Positions 1 to 12,889 of a DNA stretch of 64,000 bases are shown here, piece by piece. The stretch is taken from positions 13,514,427 through 13,578,426 of the forward strand of contig QVOM02000090.1 of NCBI GenBank assembly GCA_003586115.2, given 5' to 3'. The notes under the pieces are model-generated. The model was not told the origin of the DNA and made no database searches. It saw only the letters and a program-made list of their open reading frames with translations. This stretch comes from Salvator merianae. Taxonomy: Eukaryota; Chordata; Lepidosauria; Squamata; Teiidae. Positions within the stretch are counted from its first letter, which is position 1, and the number at the start of each line of letters is the position of its first letter. Position numbers and translations under genes: made by a program.

Positions 1-979
1 CACTGAGATGCAGTCATTGTCTTATTTCCAGCTGCTACTGTTTGCTATCTGCAGTTAAATGCTGGGACATTTAATATCAATACTTTTCTTGTCTCAAGGT
101 GAAATACCAGCATCTGATGAACAAGGCATTGTGGACCTGCATCAAAATGGCTTCTTACCTACTCCTATCACTCAGCCAAACACATTTCAACTGTAGCCTT
201 TATCAATAATGTGAGTGCGCAGAAACAGAAAATTAAGTTATACTCAGCATATGCAATACAGACAACTTACATACACATTAACAAAAACTCACCAAAGTAT
301 GTAAGCAGAACATGTAAAACCACCACAGCAGGGCTACGTTCAGTAAGCAAAATCAACAGGAGTCAGTGAGCAGCAAGTCTTGCTAGCCAGAGAAACAGAA
401 CACAATGGTGGGTCGTCTTAATGAGAAATAAGACACAGCTGTGATAGCCATCTGACAATGCCGGTCAGGTGGAACTCACAGGCCATACAATTTAAAGATA
501 CAGGTAACGTGAATAAACACTCTAAACTACAGCCAAGGATCAAATATTCACAACAAAGGGGACCAGTCTATCTGGTTGTTGAGTCCATGAGGAGCCTGAC
601 TTTCCAAAATATAGATCCCAGAACAGCTTGCTTGCTTGAACTGCTCTATTTTCTGTACCTTACTGTGTCCTGTACAAAAGCATTCCAAGCCCTAGCAGCA
701 TGCTTGTAGATCTGGAAATGTTCCACTAAAGGAGCAGTGTTTTTGTTCCTGTTTATAAAGGATTTATGCTCCGTAATGCCAACTCTAGTGGTTGTCCCTG
801 CATACACAGTTTCTGGCAGGGAGATGTAACAATGTATATTACACTCTTAGACGAGCAAGTTGTGAAATGCTTTAATTCATATGTAAAACTGTTGATGGGA
901 TTGGGGAAGGTTCTCACTCTTAAGCTGATGGAACACAAACAAATGGCATCTTCCACAGGGAAAGTGTCCTAAAGGGATG

Positions 980-1156
980 ATCTACACCTTGATCTCTAGC
1001 CACTCCCAGACTCCACAAGCCCTCTATGCAATTTTCTTGGCAGAGGTACGGAAGTGGTTTGCCATTGCCTACTTCCAGGGAGAGACCAGGGATCGAACTG
1101 GCAACCCTTTGCTTTCCAGGCCATTTGCTCTCCCACTGAGCTACAGCCCCTCCCTC
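980..1156 (-). repeat. tRNA-derived SINE
   Basis: The minus strand begins with a tRNA-like head: an A-box-like tagctcagtggg (plus 1132-1143) and a B-box-like agttcgatccc (plus 1089-1099). It then carries the core gcaatggcaaaccacttccg and the ctctgccaagaaaa motif. The same core recurs at 6893, 12718 and 46085, so this is a dispersed family and not a tRNA gene. Confidence 0.8.
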
Positions 1157-1929
1157 ACCTGCCTAGCGATGCACAATTCACAGCAATGTAGGCTGAGGCA
1201 CTTGGCTCCTACGGATGTTTTTCATCTGCCAGGGAGTTTCAGTCTCAGGTCTTTCCAGGGCCAAATGCCACTCAAGAAATATACAATAATCTCCGATACT
1301 CTGACTCCAAGGCATCCAGAAATTATCCAGCCTAATTCACATCTCATTCGTGAAGCACTTACTCTACTCTGGGGAGGGAGGAAATGTTGATCCCGGAAGG
1401 CAAACGCGCTCTTTCTGGAGGATGACCCACAGCGCATTTTGCAAAAAGGGCTTCTATCACCTTGGTGAGAGACTCTCTCTTGCCCAGCTCTTCTTCTTTT
1501 GCAGCTCAGCTCAGAGCACCGACAAATGCACCAATCTTGGCGTTCAGACCATGCCTCTGGAGACCTCGGTGTCCGACTCACTCCATCAAAAGTTAGTTTA
1601 CCTCTTTCTTTGAGTTTAGTTTGATAAAAGAGCACAAGTGGGATTGCTGAGCAAAGAGGAAGCGGATGCAAGTCGTTCGGGGGAGGATTTCTCTGGTCTG
1701 ATGGAGTGTGCGCTTTTGAACCAGTGGGTACAGCAACGTTTTGGATGTTTTCGGGGCAAATGGCATCCAACTGGAAGCCCAAGGATGGACTGCAGAGGTC
1801 CAGGTGGGCTTGGAGTGTGAGATACACATCGTGTGAATGTTTCTGCCATGGTTGTTACTGTCCACATACCGAAAAGGCCAGTCCACACATAAGCATTGCA
1901 GATTAGGAATGCGCATGAACTAAACATCC

Positions 1930-2185
1930 CGGTTTGGTTCAAAGTGAGCTGCACGCCCCTTTGTTTGGTTTGAATTCAAACTTCTCCTTCAAGCATCAGG
2001 GCGTTCAGTTCGATTTGAATACCTTCATATCTCGGATTGAACAGGGTGTGTTCGCTAGGTTCGTGGGAACACCCCTTTGGTTCAAATTCGCACTCTGACT
2101 TTTGAACAGGCAGGATTTTCAGTTCACACTCCAACCTCTCGAGCACTCCTGTTCCATTCGAACAACTTCAAACCCTGAACCAGTT
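1930..2185. repeat. Degenerate repeat rich in ggttcg/gttcaaa words
   Basis: Words such as cggtttggttcaaa, gttcagttcgatttgaa and tttggttcaaattcg recur within 250 bases, suggesting an internally repetitive dispersed element related to that at 33790-34160. Confidence 0.4.
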
Positions 2186-2555
2186 TGGCACATCTTCATT
2201 GCATATGTCTCCAACCAAATAGCTTAAAATACTCAGGACATTGGGGAATCGAGCACCAAGTTTGGTTCGTCTTCAGAAATTGTGTCCTGGTCATTTGTTT
2301 CCCGCTATGCTTTGTCCTGCGCTCTCTTTGTTCCTCTTCCTCTGGTGAACAAGCCCAACATCAGAGGCGGCCAGTTAAGCGGATCACAGCCAGAAGCTGA
2401 TCTCCCATGGGCAGACTGGTTTGCAGGCTGTTTTGAAAAGGACTCACACTGCCACAAATGGCCTTTTTTCTTTTCTTTTTTTTTGAAACTGCCTCAACAC
2501 AAGACTACTTCAATGGTAGCTACGCCTCTGTAGTGTTACTCTTGCTTTTAATCTT

Positions 2556-2622
2556 TCCTGTAAACCGCTTTGAGATTATTTTTAATGAGAAGCGGTGTAG
2601 TAATGTTTCAAATAAATTAATT
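2556..2622 (+). repeat. 3' tail of a reptile LINE/SINE ('taaaccgctttgaga' type)
   Basis: Reads cctgtaaaccgctttgagat, then agcggtgtagtaatgttt and an A/T-rich aaataaatta end. Related tails occur at 18793-18865, 23487-23558, 41070-41145 (minus) and 54478-54545. Family not assigned. Confidence 0.65.
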
Positions 2623-3560
2623 TCTGCCTCCCACACACAGATTGCCCCCCTTCTTGCTTTTTCATCCCTAGGCACCTCCTTTCTGACCCTCAGCATTTTG
2701 GAGGAAATAGATTCTACTAATATCAAATTTTCAGTCTGTGAGCGTTTTGCTCTGTGTACCTTTTTTTTGGAGAAAGTAGGTCAGTTCTGACTTACACAAA
2801 ATTTGGGTTACATGTGAGTCTCTGGACAGAACCTTTCTGTAACTAGGTGGGGTTTGTGTAGAGGGCGACTTTGAGAAGTAGATACAGAAGTGGTTTGCCA
2901 TTGTCTAGATGGAGCAACACCTGGAACCCAAAGCTGGACAATCCTTTTTCATACCTGAAACATCTCTTCCCTTCCTTTGCAGGCAAAATGTGACAATCAT
3001 CCGTGGAATAATCAAGGGAATCCAACAGCCTGGAAGGCAGAGGGTGGCAGGGTCAACTCCTGGCACCTCTGTGGAAGAAGGTAACATCAAACTGCTTCCA
3101 TGGATTCACCCAGAGATGGCCCCAACTCGGGGTCCATCCACACCTAAGTTTAAGTCCAGATTCAATCCACTTTGGAATTGAAAGAACCCATCAGCAAGGC
3201 GACTAATAATTTCCTTTGCACTTTATCTAACCCAAAGGTGGATTTTTTGAGTTAGAGAATGCTGAAAGAAAACATCTTATTACTCCACTGATGGGTTCTC
3301 TCAGTCTGACAGTGGTCTGAAAGTGGACTGAATCTTCCATGATGTCACGGAAGAAGTACAAAATGGAATAGCAATCAGCCATCTGTCGACGGCGTCAGCC
3401 CCAGCAGCCTAAAGCAGATGAATATGTGTAACTAGTCCTACAGAGGAGACAGGAAGCCTTATGCCAGCTGGCAACCAATCGCAAGTTTCTTTCCCATCAA
3501 AACTTCTTGTCAAAACTTTAGAAGGGTTCACCCTTGACTGTGTTCAGGGTTTGATTCTTG

Positions 3561-3561
<1 letters not shown>

Positions 3562-3595
<34 letters not shown>
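3562..3595. repeat. (CT)17 microsatellite
   Basis: Uninterrupted CT repeat of 34 bases in the downstream flank, likely polymorphic. Confidence 0.97.
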
Positions 3596-3600
<5 letters not shown>

Positions 3601-4894
3601 ACACTCAATATTATTCTCAGCTTTGCCAACATGCATTGCTGAGCAGCCGTAAGCTGTGCCAGCACCCAGTGGTTCTTCAGCAAGAAGCCTGCCCTTTCTC
3701 AAATCCTAATGGAAATGTGTGTGGGCAGCTTCAATTATGACAGAGCCTATTCAGACAAATTTAAGGGTCACCTAAGTGGTTATTAATATTACATGGGTAT
3801 AGAAATTAGAGGCAGAAGCTCTGTCCTCCTCGCCTTTGCTGCAATGCAAATACCTCTATTGCGAGGCAAAACTTTTCTGCTTGCTTGCTGAATGGAGCAG
3901 GCAGTGTAACCCCATTAAGCACAAAAAGTGCGGGAGAGATTTCGTTGCGGCGCTGTTTCAAGTCTTCCCGATAAAGCTGAAAGTCAAAGGTGCTCGAGTG
4001 TTCCAGAAGCGTGACTAAGAAAGGGCAGAAGCAAAAGATACGGAAGTGTTAGCCAGTGAGGAGATCTTGGAGGAATAAGTATTGTTGAACTCTTTTTTTA
4101 TCGTTTATTTTTTTTAATTTTATGACTTGTATTTTATTTCTGATTTTACTGGCTAACTTCCTTAGTATCTCTCAGGTGTGAAGTGGTGTTTGGTTGCTGC
4201 TGTCCTGTTCCACATATCCTTCCCTGTTGAGAACTATTTCCCTATACAACACACCTCCACTTCATACCTTGCTGAGATTTAACATGTAAGACGAGCACTG
4301 CATCTTGGCAGTAGAGGGCGGGGGGGGGGGATAATATTGATAGGAAACAGCAAGTTGAAATGGCCTTGACATGAGCACCACCGGCTTTTTCCCCTCCCGC
4401 AGACAAAACACAGGCCTTCATTTGCTGGAATGTTTTTGCTGATGTCCGTAACCTTGCCTGTATTCTTTACAAAATTAAATTGCTGCAAATTGAGGATAAT
4501 CAGCCTGCATATGCCCTGAGGAAGCTAGCAGTACTAGGATTAAAAAAGACAAACGCACGCACATATACTCTCCACGTTGGGCACATAAAGAATCTTTTGG
4601 ATAGCATTAATATTTTGCTTGCTTTGCAGATGTCTTAAAAGCTCAATTATGCTTCATCTTCACGGCAGATGATGCACCACTGTTGAACTTGATGCTAGGA
4701 AGAAATGCCCACGTCTGAAATGACATTTACTCCATTTGACCAAGCAGCTCATAAAAACAGAAAGTGTGCCACTGGACCAGACCAGGGCCCCATGGATTCC
4801 AGCCATCCGTTTGCAGTGGCCAATGAATAAGGCCAGAAGGAGGACAGGATGACTCTTGGTTACAGCATCCCAGATGCAGGACCTTGGTGATAAG

Positions 4895-4935
4895 CATCAT
4901 GGGAGTTGTAGTTTGGAAGCAGCTGGATGGCCTGT
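4895..4935 (+). repeat. Fragment of a 'tgggagttgtagtt' dispersed element
   Basis: Contains catcatgggagttgtagttt, half of a fold-back type sequence common in reptile genomes and related to the elements at 51600-51686 and 63568-63645. Confidence 0.5.
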
Positions 4936-4957
4936 ATCTGAGGACCATTAAGTGCAA

Positions 4958-5140
4958 TGGCTACTTTGCCAGGTTAGAATCTAGGGGGTCCTGGGTTCAA
5001 ATCTCCACTCTGGCAACCTCTCAGGCTAACACACACCACAGGGTTGTTGTGGGGGTAAAATGGAGGGGGGGAGAATGGTTGTGCACCCACCTTGGGTTCT
5101 TTGGAGAAAAGATGGGATAGAAATGCGTGAATAAATGAAA
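4958..5140 (+). repeat. SINE with ggttcaaatc B-box and 'cacagggttgttgtgg' body
   Basis: Contains tcctgggttcaaatctcca, a B-box-like stretch, then cacagggttgttgtgggg, ccaccttgggttctttgg and a 3' end gggatagaaatgcgtgaata. This order is typical of a dispersed squamate SINE; family not assigned by search. Confidence 0.7.
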
Positions 5141-5214
5141 ATCTAGGTTTTGAACATGGGCCTCTTTTAACACCCGTGCCCAACAATTGCAGATAACTGG
5201 CAGACCATCCTGTC

Positions 5215-5305
5215 TTGCACGCTGACCCATGAGTTGCTTCTGGGCATCTCAAGCAGAATATAAAGGCCAAACCTTTGCCTGCTCTCGGCTCTCTGCAAAT
5301 GGCAC
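5215..5305 (-). repeat. Fragment of the 'gatccagcagggct' repeat family
   Basis: Contains ctgggcatctcaagcagaat and cctgctctcggctctctgca, which match the copy at 28305-28545 at the same spacing. Orientation is given by the ...gatccagcagggct end seen in other copies. Confidence 0.6.
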
Positions 5306-6892
5306 CTGTGTGTTTACTCCGGGTGTGGACAGTGTGTGGTGGAAAGGAGGCGGGAAAGTGATCTCCTATTTGTGGACATTCTGTGACATCATGAAAAGCT
5401 CACCCAATGGCTTGGAAAGTTGGACTTTCAGGCTCTATTTGTCTTGGTTTAGCTTGTGATAGACTATTTATGCTGTCAAAAGCCCACCCGGGAGATTCAC
5501 AGGTACTTCAAAGCCATCACCTTCTTGTCTTCTTTCTAAACATTTGGTTTTTTTGATGCTTTTTGAAGACTTTTATATGTGGCATCCTTTGTTACATGAA
5601 AGACCAATTCATATTTTCATAGCCGACTTTCATGTGGAAATTTACAGCTGTCAGTAAAGAACCAATTTCTTTTTGCCCCTATATTTACCCTCGGCGTCTC
5701 TTGCATTTCCTGGCATTGCAAAAAAGTTGAGTGATGAATTGTTTTTGCCTTTGTAGCAGAGCTGCCCACTTTTATGTATTTTTCATCGTTCCTATTATTT
5801 CCCATTAGCAGCAGTCACACAAAACAACAAAATGGTATTTTACAACAAAGAATAACTCCTAAGCAAGCACAAAAGGTGAACCAAGCAGTTCTGTTAGAAT
5901 TGAACCAGAATATCTGTATTGTTTTCCTTTCCACTCAATTCTACACAGATTTTTATCATACTGGAATAATTTTCAGAGTCTCAAAGTGTACCTTTTCTTT
6001 TTTCTTTTTGGTGCAGTGCTGGGTTACGTCTCCTTAGAAAGTTTGGGCGCAGTTGTCTGTTCAAAAACCTTTCTTTTCGCTGTTCTGCTACAATCAGCAG
6101 CCGAAGGAATTAGAGAAAACATCTAATTTTCTGTATTATACAACACACAGTTTTTCCAGAAGAACAAAAAGCTTTCACAAAGGAAAAAAGCAAATGATGG
6201 GGAAGATGCTGAAGGCAAAGGCCCCAGAAGTTTCTACCCCAGGTGACCCCAAATGTGGACTGACCCAGGAGGAACCAATGGGGCAATGAAAAGATAGCTG
6301 CCCAAGGAGAATCTAAAAATAAAGCATAAGAGAAATAAAGCAAAATAAAATAATAAAATAGCAAACTGCTCCATTGTTTGCAAATGCAAAGCCAATGTTC
6401 TCCTTTGATGATAAAGCCTGGAATTCATAGCCAGACTCCACTGGCTCCCTGGGCTAACACAGAAGCTGTATTTTAAAAAAGGAAAAAGGGAGAGAGCAAA
6501 ACGCGTCTGGCTGCAGAACATTTTTAACGCTGGTCCCTCCCGGTCCCATCAGTCACAGTGATTAAGCAATGTGGGCAAACTGCAGATTTCAAGGAGAGAA
6601 CGTAGCAGCAACCCCAGTGATAAGTGATCAGTATTATTTTCCGTCCATGTCTGGGGCACCACGTTGCAGCTGTCAATTGCCATTCAGCTCTGATTTATTT
6701 TTATTTATTGCTACGTGCAGATTTTTTTTTTCTTCCCCCTCTCTTTGGCTGGGCTGAACCACAGCAGCAAAGGAAACTGCACAGGCACGAGAAGCACCTT
6801 TTCTCATCAGTGGTCACCCCTGGGAATTTCGGGAGCATCTGTGTTGAGGGTTGCCGCTTCACAGTTCCTGGCACGGTTCAGTTCTTGGTGGA

Positions 6893-7050
6893 GCCATTGT
6901 GTGGGAAGCAGAGGGTTGTAAGTTTGGTCCCCAGCATCTTCCCAGAAGGTCATGGCCAACCCCTTCTGTGTCTGCCAAGAAAACTGCAAGGAGCTGTCCA
7001 CGTATCACTAGGGTTCGGTCCTGACTCAAAGATGCAAAGCAACAAGATGC
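6893..7050 (+). repeat. tRNA-derived SINE, degraded
   Basis: Contains agagggttgtaagtttggtc (decayed B box), ccagaaggtcatggccaacc and tgtctgccaagaaaactgca, the same order as in the copies at 980 and 46085. Confidence 0.65.
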
Positions 7051-10000
7051 ACGAGTCTTGTAGCAGGTCGGAAGAGCCGACAGAAGCATTTGTGAGCGCT
7101 GCTCAGTATGTTTTCATCTGAGAAGATATTCCCGTGTATCCACAGTGCGGAAAGTACGTAACCTAGCCGAAAGTCTCATAATACACAAATTGTTATAAGT
7201 ACTCGGACACGGCTTGGTTCACGTTATTTGTTCCCACATGAAGCCTCAGCCCTTTCTGCAGGGCATGCTGTCCCATGCTAGGAAAGGGCCCATGGGCCTC
7301 CATTTGCACTCTAGGACGCCATAAGGGAGGCCTTGCCCCCTGCTCACATGCTCCGTCCACACAGGACGAAGCATAAACCAGGCAAGGGCGCCCAAAACGG
7401 CGCTTTAGCCTGGCTTACTAGCAGACCTCAGCATCAAGCTCTACTGGTACGATACTTAACTTGTTCCAGAATAGCAGGCTGTGTGTGGAAGGCAAACTGT
7501 CGCCTCTTCTGGGATCCAAGGGGGGGCGTGTGCTGCCAAAATGCCCCCCCCCCAGGAACTCCGAAGGCCATGAGCTTTGTTCCTGCTGGCTCCAGAGATG
7601 GCCCAGCCTTCAGAGGTGCAGGACTGGCTGTCTCAGTGTTGATAGTTTTGCCCAACCTGGGACAGGTTGTATATCTAAGGCCAGGGCAGACCACTCTGGC
7701 CCAGGATGCTCCAGGTAAGCGTGGATAGGTGCTCTGCTTCATTATACTATTTTAAGATTTCAACCACATTGTTTTACAATTAAAAAAAATTTCATCTCTG
7801 AGCTGGTTGCCCTAGTGGTTACCAAGTTCGCCTGTATTTTTTATGTTTTTTTTATGTTTTTCATGTCGTGTCTGAGCAAATGCCTGATTTATGCAGAAGC
7901 CAGATAGAAGTGGCTGTTAGATTAAGCAAATTCTTTCTGCATTCTAAGTGGAGAATTTACTTCTCTAAGTGGAGGCTTTATTTCTCCAAATTACAGATCT
8001 CAGCTCAAGGTTTATAAATGAAAATGGAAAATAAAAAGAGAAATGCCTTAAATGTCTTGAATTTGGGGCTGAGTGGTATTTAGACTGGTGCATGACCATA
8101 ATTTGACATGAAAAGTTTGACTGTAGGAGACCATGCCATGGAGGGAAAGCAACAGCTGTTGATGTAAATTGCAATAAGGACCTGGGGAGGAGGGAACAGA
8201 GTCACAACACGGAAGAAGCAGCAACAGAGAAATTTCCCAGCCCAATATTTTCCCCTCTCTATGACCCTTTTCCATAGGCAGCAAGCCGACTGAATACTAA
8301 GCAGGTAATTTGTGTTGTCTTCTTTATGAACTGAACAGCACGACAGCATTCAACTCCCCCAGGGATGGATAACGCAGCAGAGAAAACTCAGCGCAATATG
8401 ATAATCGGCAGCGAGAACAATGTGATAGATTCTGCGATGGATTTAAGTGTGACAATTGATAGAAAATTATGACCTGTGCTAGGAGAAATGAAAATCCATC
8501 ACAACTGCTGCCAGAAAATCCACAGACAGGGAAAAGACTTTTTTTTTTTTGGGTTGGGGAGGGGATGAGTTAGCGGGACTATCTTGAAGGATGCTTGTTT
8601 AGGAGAGGAGGTTGGAATATAGGATTTTCAAGGCCCTCTTCGCCCCACCCCCAATGCTTGTGCAAGAATCTGTGCAATGTTTCATCAGAGTATTGCAAAC
8701 ACAGATAATAGGTTTGAGATTGGTTAGCTCAAAGTTACACAGGAAGAACACCGAACTATATACAGTAACCCCTTCTTTAATGTGATCTTATCCATTTTTT
8801 TTTAAAAAAAACTCTTACCTGGGTGGTAAAATGGGACTTCCCACATATACCATGAATTTGCTGCTATGCAGTCAGCAGAATACAGTATTTCTTCTTAGAA
8901 ATCTTGGGGATCAGTAGGACCCCATTTTAGCCCAAGTTCTTAGGTCATGATGTAACTTTGGCTGGCAATCTCACAATTCCCTAGGCCCTCGCGAGAATTA
9001 CATGTTGAAAGATTTTTGTAGCAGGCCTGTAGCTCGATTTCCTGATGGCATACCTGTGGAGCCTGAATGAGAAGCATGTCTATAGTACGGCACTACTCCT
9101 AACAGCTGAAAACATGAATCTAGAAATCCAGCTGCAGGACAAGAACATCACAGCTGCCCCCTAGTGATTTCCCCCCATGGCCTATTGCTGAAGAATTCCC
9201 GAAAGCAAGAGTTTCAATAACAAACATCTACTCCCCTAAGAAGTTTCTCAGAACATCCAAGTTCACATTGAATCCTCTGTAATCTACCCTTTGGTGGGAC
9301 AGAGGTGACAACTTTGTCACAATTCTTGGCTAACAAGATTGATCCAAAGCAGACCAAAACAAAAATGGAAATCTGAGACACAACATATTTTGAGGACATC
9401 TCTCTGGTCTATTGGATTGCATCTATTTGTGAGCAGAATTAAGGCTCAGATGGAAAAGGAGATCGAAAGCCACCCACGAAGCTCAAAATTGCATTTGGAT
9501 ATTTTTTCAGCAGTTGTTGCACATGTACACTCTCCTTGTGGTTTGATCTGGACATTGTTGAGCATCTTTGTGCAAGGAAAATATCAGGAAAGTTCCCGTA
9601 TGTACCAGCAGTGAGGCTAGGATGGGCACAGGATGAAGGGAACTGCGTTATTCCCCACGTTCACGTGGTTTCAAAAGCCAAAACATCATACAAATGGAAA
9701 TCTGTGTGGACAGAAGGAACCGAATTAGACAATTATAGCACCGGGAACGGATATCCATCTGGTTGCCCACTGACAGATCAACTGTCCTCATCCTCAGAGG
9801 ACTGGCATATAAGCATTTCCTGAAGCTAAACAAGGACGCTTCCGCTTCTGGCGGGGCCCCTGAGCAGAGGGGACTGGTGATACCAGGGTACGGAGAGGTA
9901 TTTTGCAGGGCAAATGGGCCACACCTGCCGTTATGCCAGGACAACACGCCAATCCGCTGCAAAAGGCAAGGGCAGAGGAGGCCGGACTGCTATGCCGGTT

Positions 10001-10675
10001 CACTCCCTGTCCTTCCCACGCTCCGTTATTGTGGTTTTGATTACTGGTTTTGCGACGACCTGTGATGTTGAGCGAGCAGAAAACCTGCAGTGCTGAGGAC
10101 AGTAAATGAGGCCGGCAAGGCAAGCGTCGGCTTACACTTCCAGCCCAGGGAAGAAGGGGAGCTGAGGGGGAGGGAGCAAAGGCCGAAGTGTCCTTTCTGT
10201 GTTCCCTTAATTGAAGCACGGAGGGCCGATTCACCCCACGGCGCTCCGAGCGCAGGGTGACACGACGCGTTAACAGCGAGATGCTGAAGACAGCTGTTAA
10301 TAGGGGAAAAACAAGAACGCCAGGGCTGTGAGGAACAGCAACAGGTCGAAAGGGAACGCAGAGGTGAAGGCTTTTTGGAATTTAATTTGAAACCAGTGGC
10401 AGCCACTTGCAAAAGACAGGTGGAGGGTGGGAGAAAGGGTAGGGCAGCAGGGTCAGCGGACGCCGTCTCCTCTCCTCTGAGGTGCAAATAAAGCTGCAGC
10501 ATCATTTCTTCTTTTGCAAGAGCAGCTCCTCAAAAGCGCAAGGGTTGCGGAATCTGTTGCTGGCCCGTTGCTGCAAAGGCATTCAGAATGCTGAACTGTG
10601 TCCTCAGGGGTGGTTCCCACAAGCAGTCCCGCGCGGCAGTGCTAAATAAAGTCCCTCTACGGTTGTCACACAGGC

Positions 10676-10735
10676 CTGGCGCACAGCGGTCTGTGGACTC
10701 ACGAAGAGTTGGACACGACTCAACGACAACACGGT
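10676..10735 (+). repeat. BovB-like / Sauria-SINE-like retroelement tail
   Basis: Contains actcacgaagagttggacac followed by gactcaacgacaac, the 3' end shared by BovB LINEs and the SINEs they mobilise. This is one of the clues to a squamate source. Confidence 0.65.
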
Positions 10736-12717
10736 TGTCAGCCCTGTAGAGCTACGAGGGTCACATTAATGACTTCCTGGATGTCCTCAGGCAACAGCAG
10801 CCGTGATCCCCAGCTCCCCCCGCCAAAAGTAAGGACACACCGATGGACTGGAACGTCTTTTGGCCTAACCGCTAACCCGAGTGAGCTAGAACAAGCTAAG
10901 AGCCGGTGTTCACCGCGTGATGGAAGCTGAATTTCAGCGACACTTGGGAGGGCTAATTTGGCCATCCTTGCTTTAACACAAAGTGAAAGCAAGAACAGAA
11001 TGGAAGCACTCATTCTAAATCTGCCCCCTGTCCCCGGAAGAGACTTTTGGTTTTGAAAGTAAAACCTTTTTGAGTTTCAAGCCGTTGCCTGCTAAGGGCT
11101 GATGTAGATGGGGTGTCTTTTCTTTGCCCATCAGAACATCTTCCTTAATTCTGTTCCTGATGTTTTAAGGGTAAGGGCTTATGTTTTCCAAGGCAAAGGA
11201 AATCAGCTGCATGCAAGACAACAGCTTATTTTATCCCTCAAGGTAAAGCATTTATGAAGGTCAAATGCATTACATTAACTGTCCATGAAGAGAGAGAGAG
11301 AGAGTACGAAAAACAAGCGCCCCCCCCCTCCCCAAATAGGAGCCTATGGAAGAAGCCAATCCCATTAAACATGCAGTTTCCAAATGTTAAAAGCAATGCT
11401 TTTAAGCAGTTGGGGAGGAGACGCCAACGGCAGCGATCCCCGGGGAGCCGGCTGAATACACGCGCGCACACAAAAGCAGCACAGAGACCCGGGGAACACT
11501 TTGTTAAAAGGAAGTTAAATGTTGCATTATCCTGGTGCTAATATGCCGCGCTATTTTGCTCTGAGTATATCGAGAGGGTGTTTAAAAAGCATGAGTCATA
11601 TCCAGGAAAGAGGAAAGGGAGAAAGCATTAAGCAGCCGTTTTAAGCGACTGAGATGGATGCGGCGTCTGTCTTCCCAAAAATCCAGGAGCGCGGTTTCGT
11701 CTGGAATGGCTTGAGGCACCAGATCCAGGAAAGCGCTGCCTCTTCCATTACCAGTGCAGACTTCCTCGCTGGCTCTCAGTTGAGGACACTTCCTGTATTG
11801 CAGGAAGGAAACAGGAATCAATGCGCAATCAAGCCAGGAGCCAAGCTGATCTCGAAAGGGTCGCTTTTGCTCCTGCGCCGCCGTTGAGCGAGGCACCCGG
11901 TTTATCTTCCAGTTACTGCGGGCAGGGACAGAGGACAGCTGGTGCAGAAACGACGTGATGAGCTCTTCGGGAACAGCTGGATCGAAATGCTTTCCTGTCC
12001 GTGGGAAGAGCCCAGTGCGCCGGATTAAGTTCAAGCGGTTACCTGCCATACCTGGGCTGACATGGGCTGCGAAGTGCACTGGCTCCTCCAGGATTCAGGA
12101 ATGTCTTGTGCCTTGTTTTGGCGGGGGTGGGGGTGGCTCAGTGGCGCAATGTGGACAGTGTCCCACCTCGCCCAGGTCCAGGACTGGCCCTTTTTCCAGT
12201 GAGGTCCATTTTCATGTGGGTCTGCACAGAAATGCAGCCTGATAAGGGCTCCAACTACCATGAGCTCTACCTCCTCTGGTTCCCCTTCCTTTTGGCCAGA
12301 ATGCAGAGCACCGAGGAGTGAGGCAGCACTTGCTGAGCAATATCCAGCTAAACCATCCCGGCTTCAGTCACCATCCGCGCAGTCCCAGGAAGCCCAGGTG
12401 TCAAATGCCTTCAGTGCCTCGCCCACAAGGTCACAGGGCTTCAATAATTCCAGGCCGATTCAATGGTACGTTCCAAAAGAGTAGAAGCGGAAAAGGGTTG
12501 CTTACAAGAGATGAGTTGCCCCTCTCTGCTTATGAAGTCATCAGCCAAGGTGGAAAGGGCCAAAAGTCCCTCCAACTGCAAGCTGCTGCAAAAGCCCTCT
12601 CTGCCAGTACATAAACTCACTCACCGAAATGGCATCTGGACAACCGTCCGGTATGTGTGCAATATTCTTCGAGGGCAGAGACAAAGTCGTGGCAGCCGTC
12701 TTTGATCTTGATGCTTG

Positions 12718-12880
12718 ATACCGTCACATCAGGGTTGACTCCTGGTGAATACATGGACCCACCTATGCCATTTTCTTGGCCAATTCAGAAGTGGTTTGCA
12801 TGCAGAGAGAGGATGGGGACCGAAGCTGCGACTGTCCGCATGGCAGGCAGTTCCTCTACCGCTGAATTATAGCTGCTCCC
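12718..12880 (-). repeat. tRNA-derived SINE
   Basis: The same order as the copy at 980, on the minus strand: decayed tRNA head near 12880, core cagaagtggtttgcatgcag, ccattttcttggc, and the 3' part ccgtcacatcagggttgact at the low-coordinate end. Confidence 0.7.
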
Positions 12881-12889
12881 ATCGCCACT

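Noticed and set aside
1089..1156. Possible tRNA gene on the minus strand
   Set aside because: A and B boxes are present, but they are followed by a SINE core repeated elsewhere in the window, and no clean acceptor stem pairing is evident.
9801..9905. Weak resemblance to 5S rRNA words (cctgaagctaaacaagg)
   Set aside because: Only one short word matches; internal control region and flanks do not. A similar weak hint near 38400-38460 was also dropped.
9700..12100. GC-richer stretch considered as a CpG island promoter of a neighbouring gene
   Set aside because: CpG density is uneven, no first-exon coding signal was recognised, and several parts look like old repeats.
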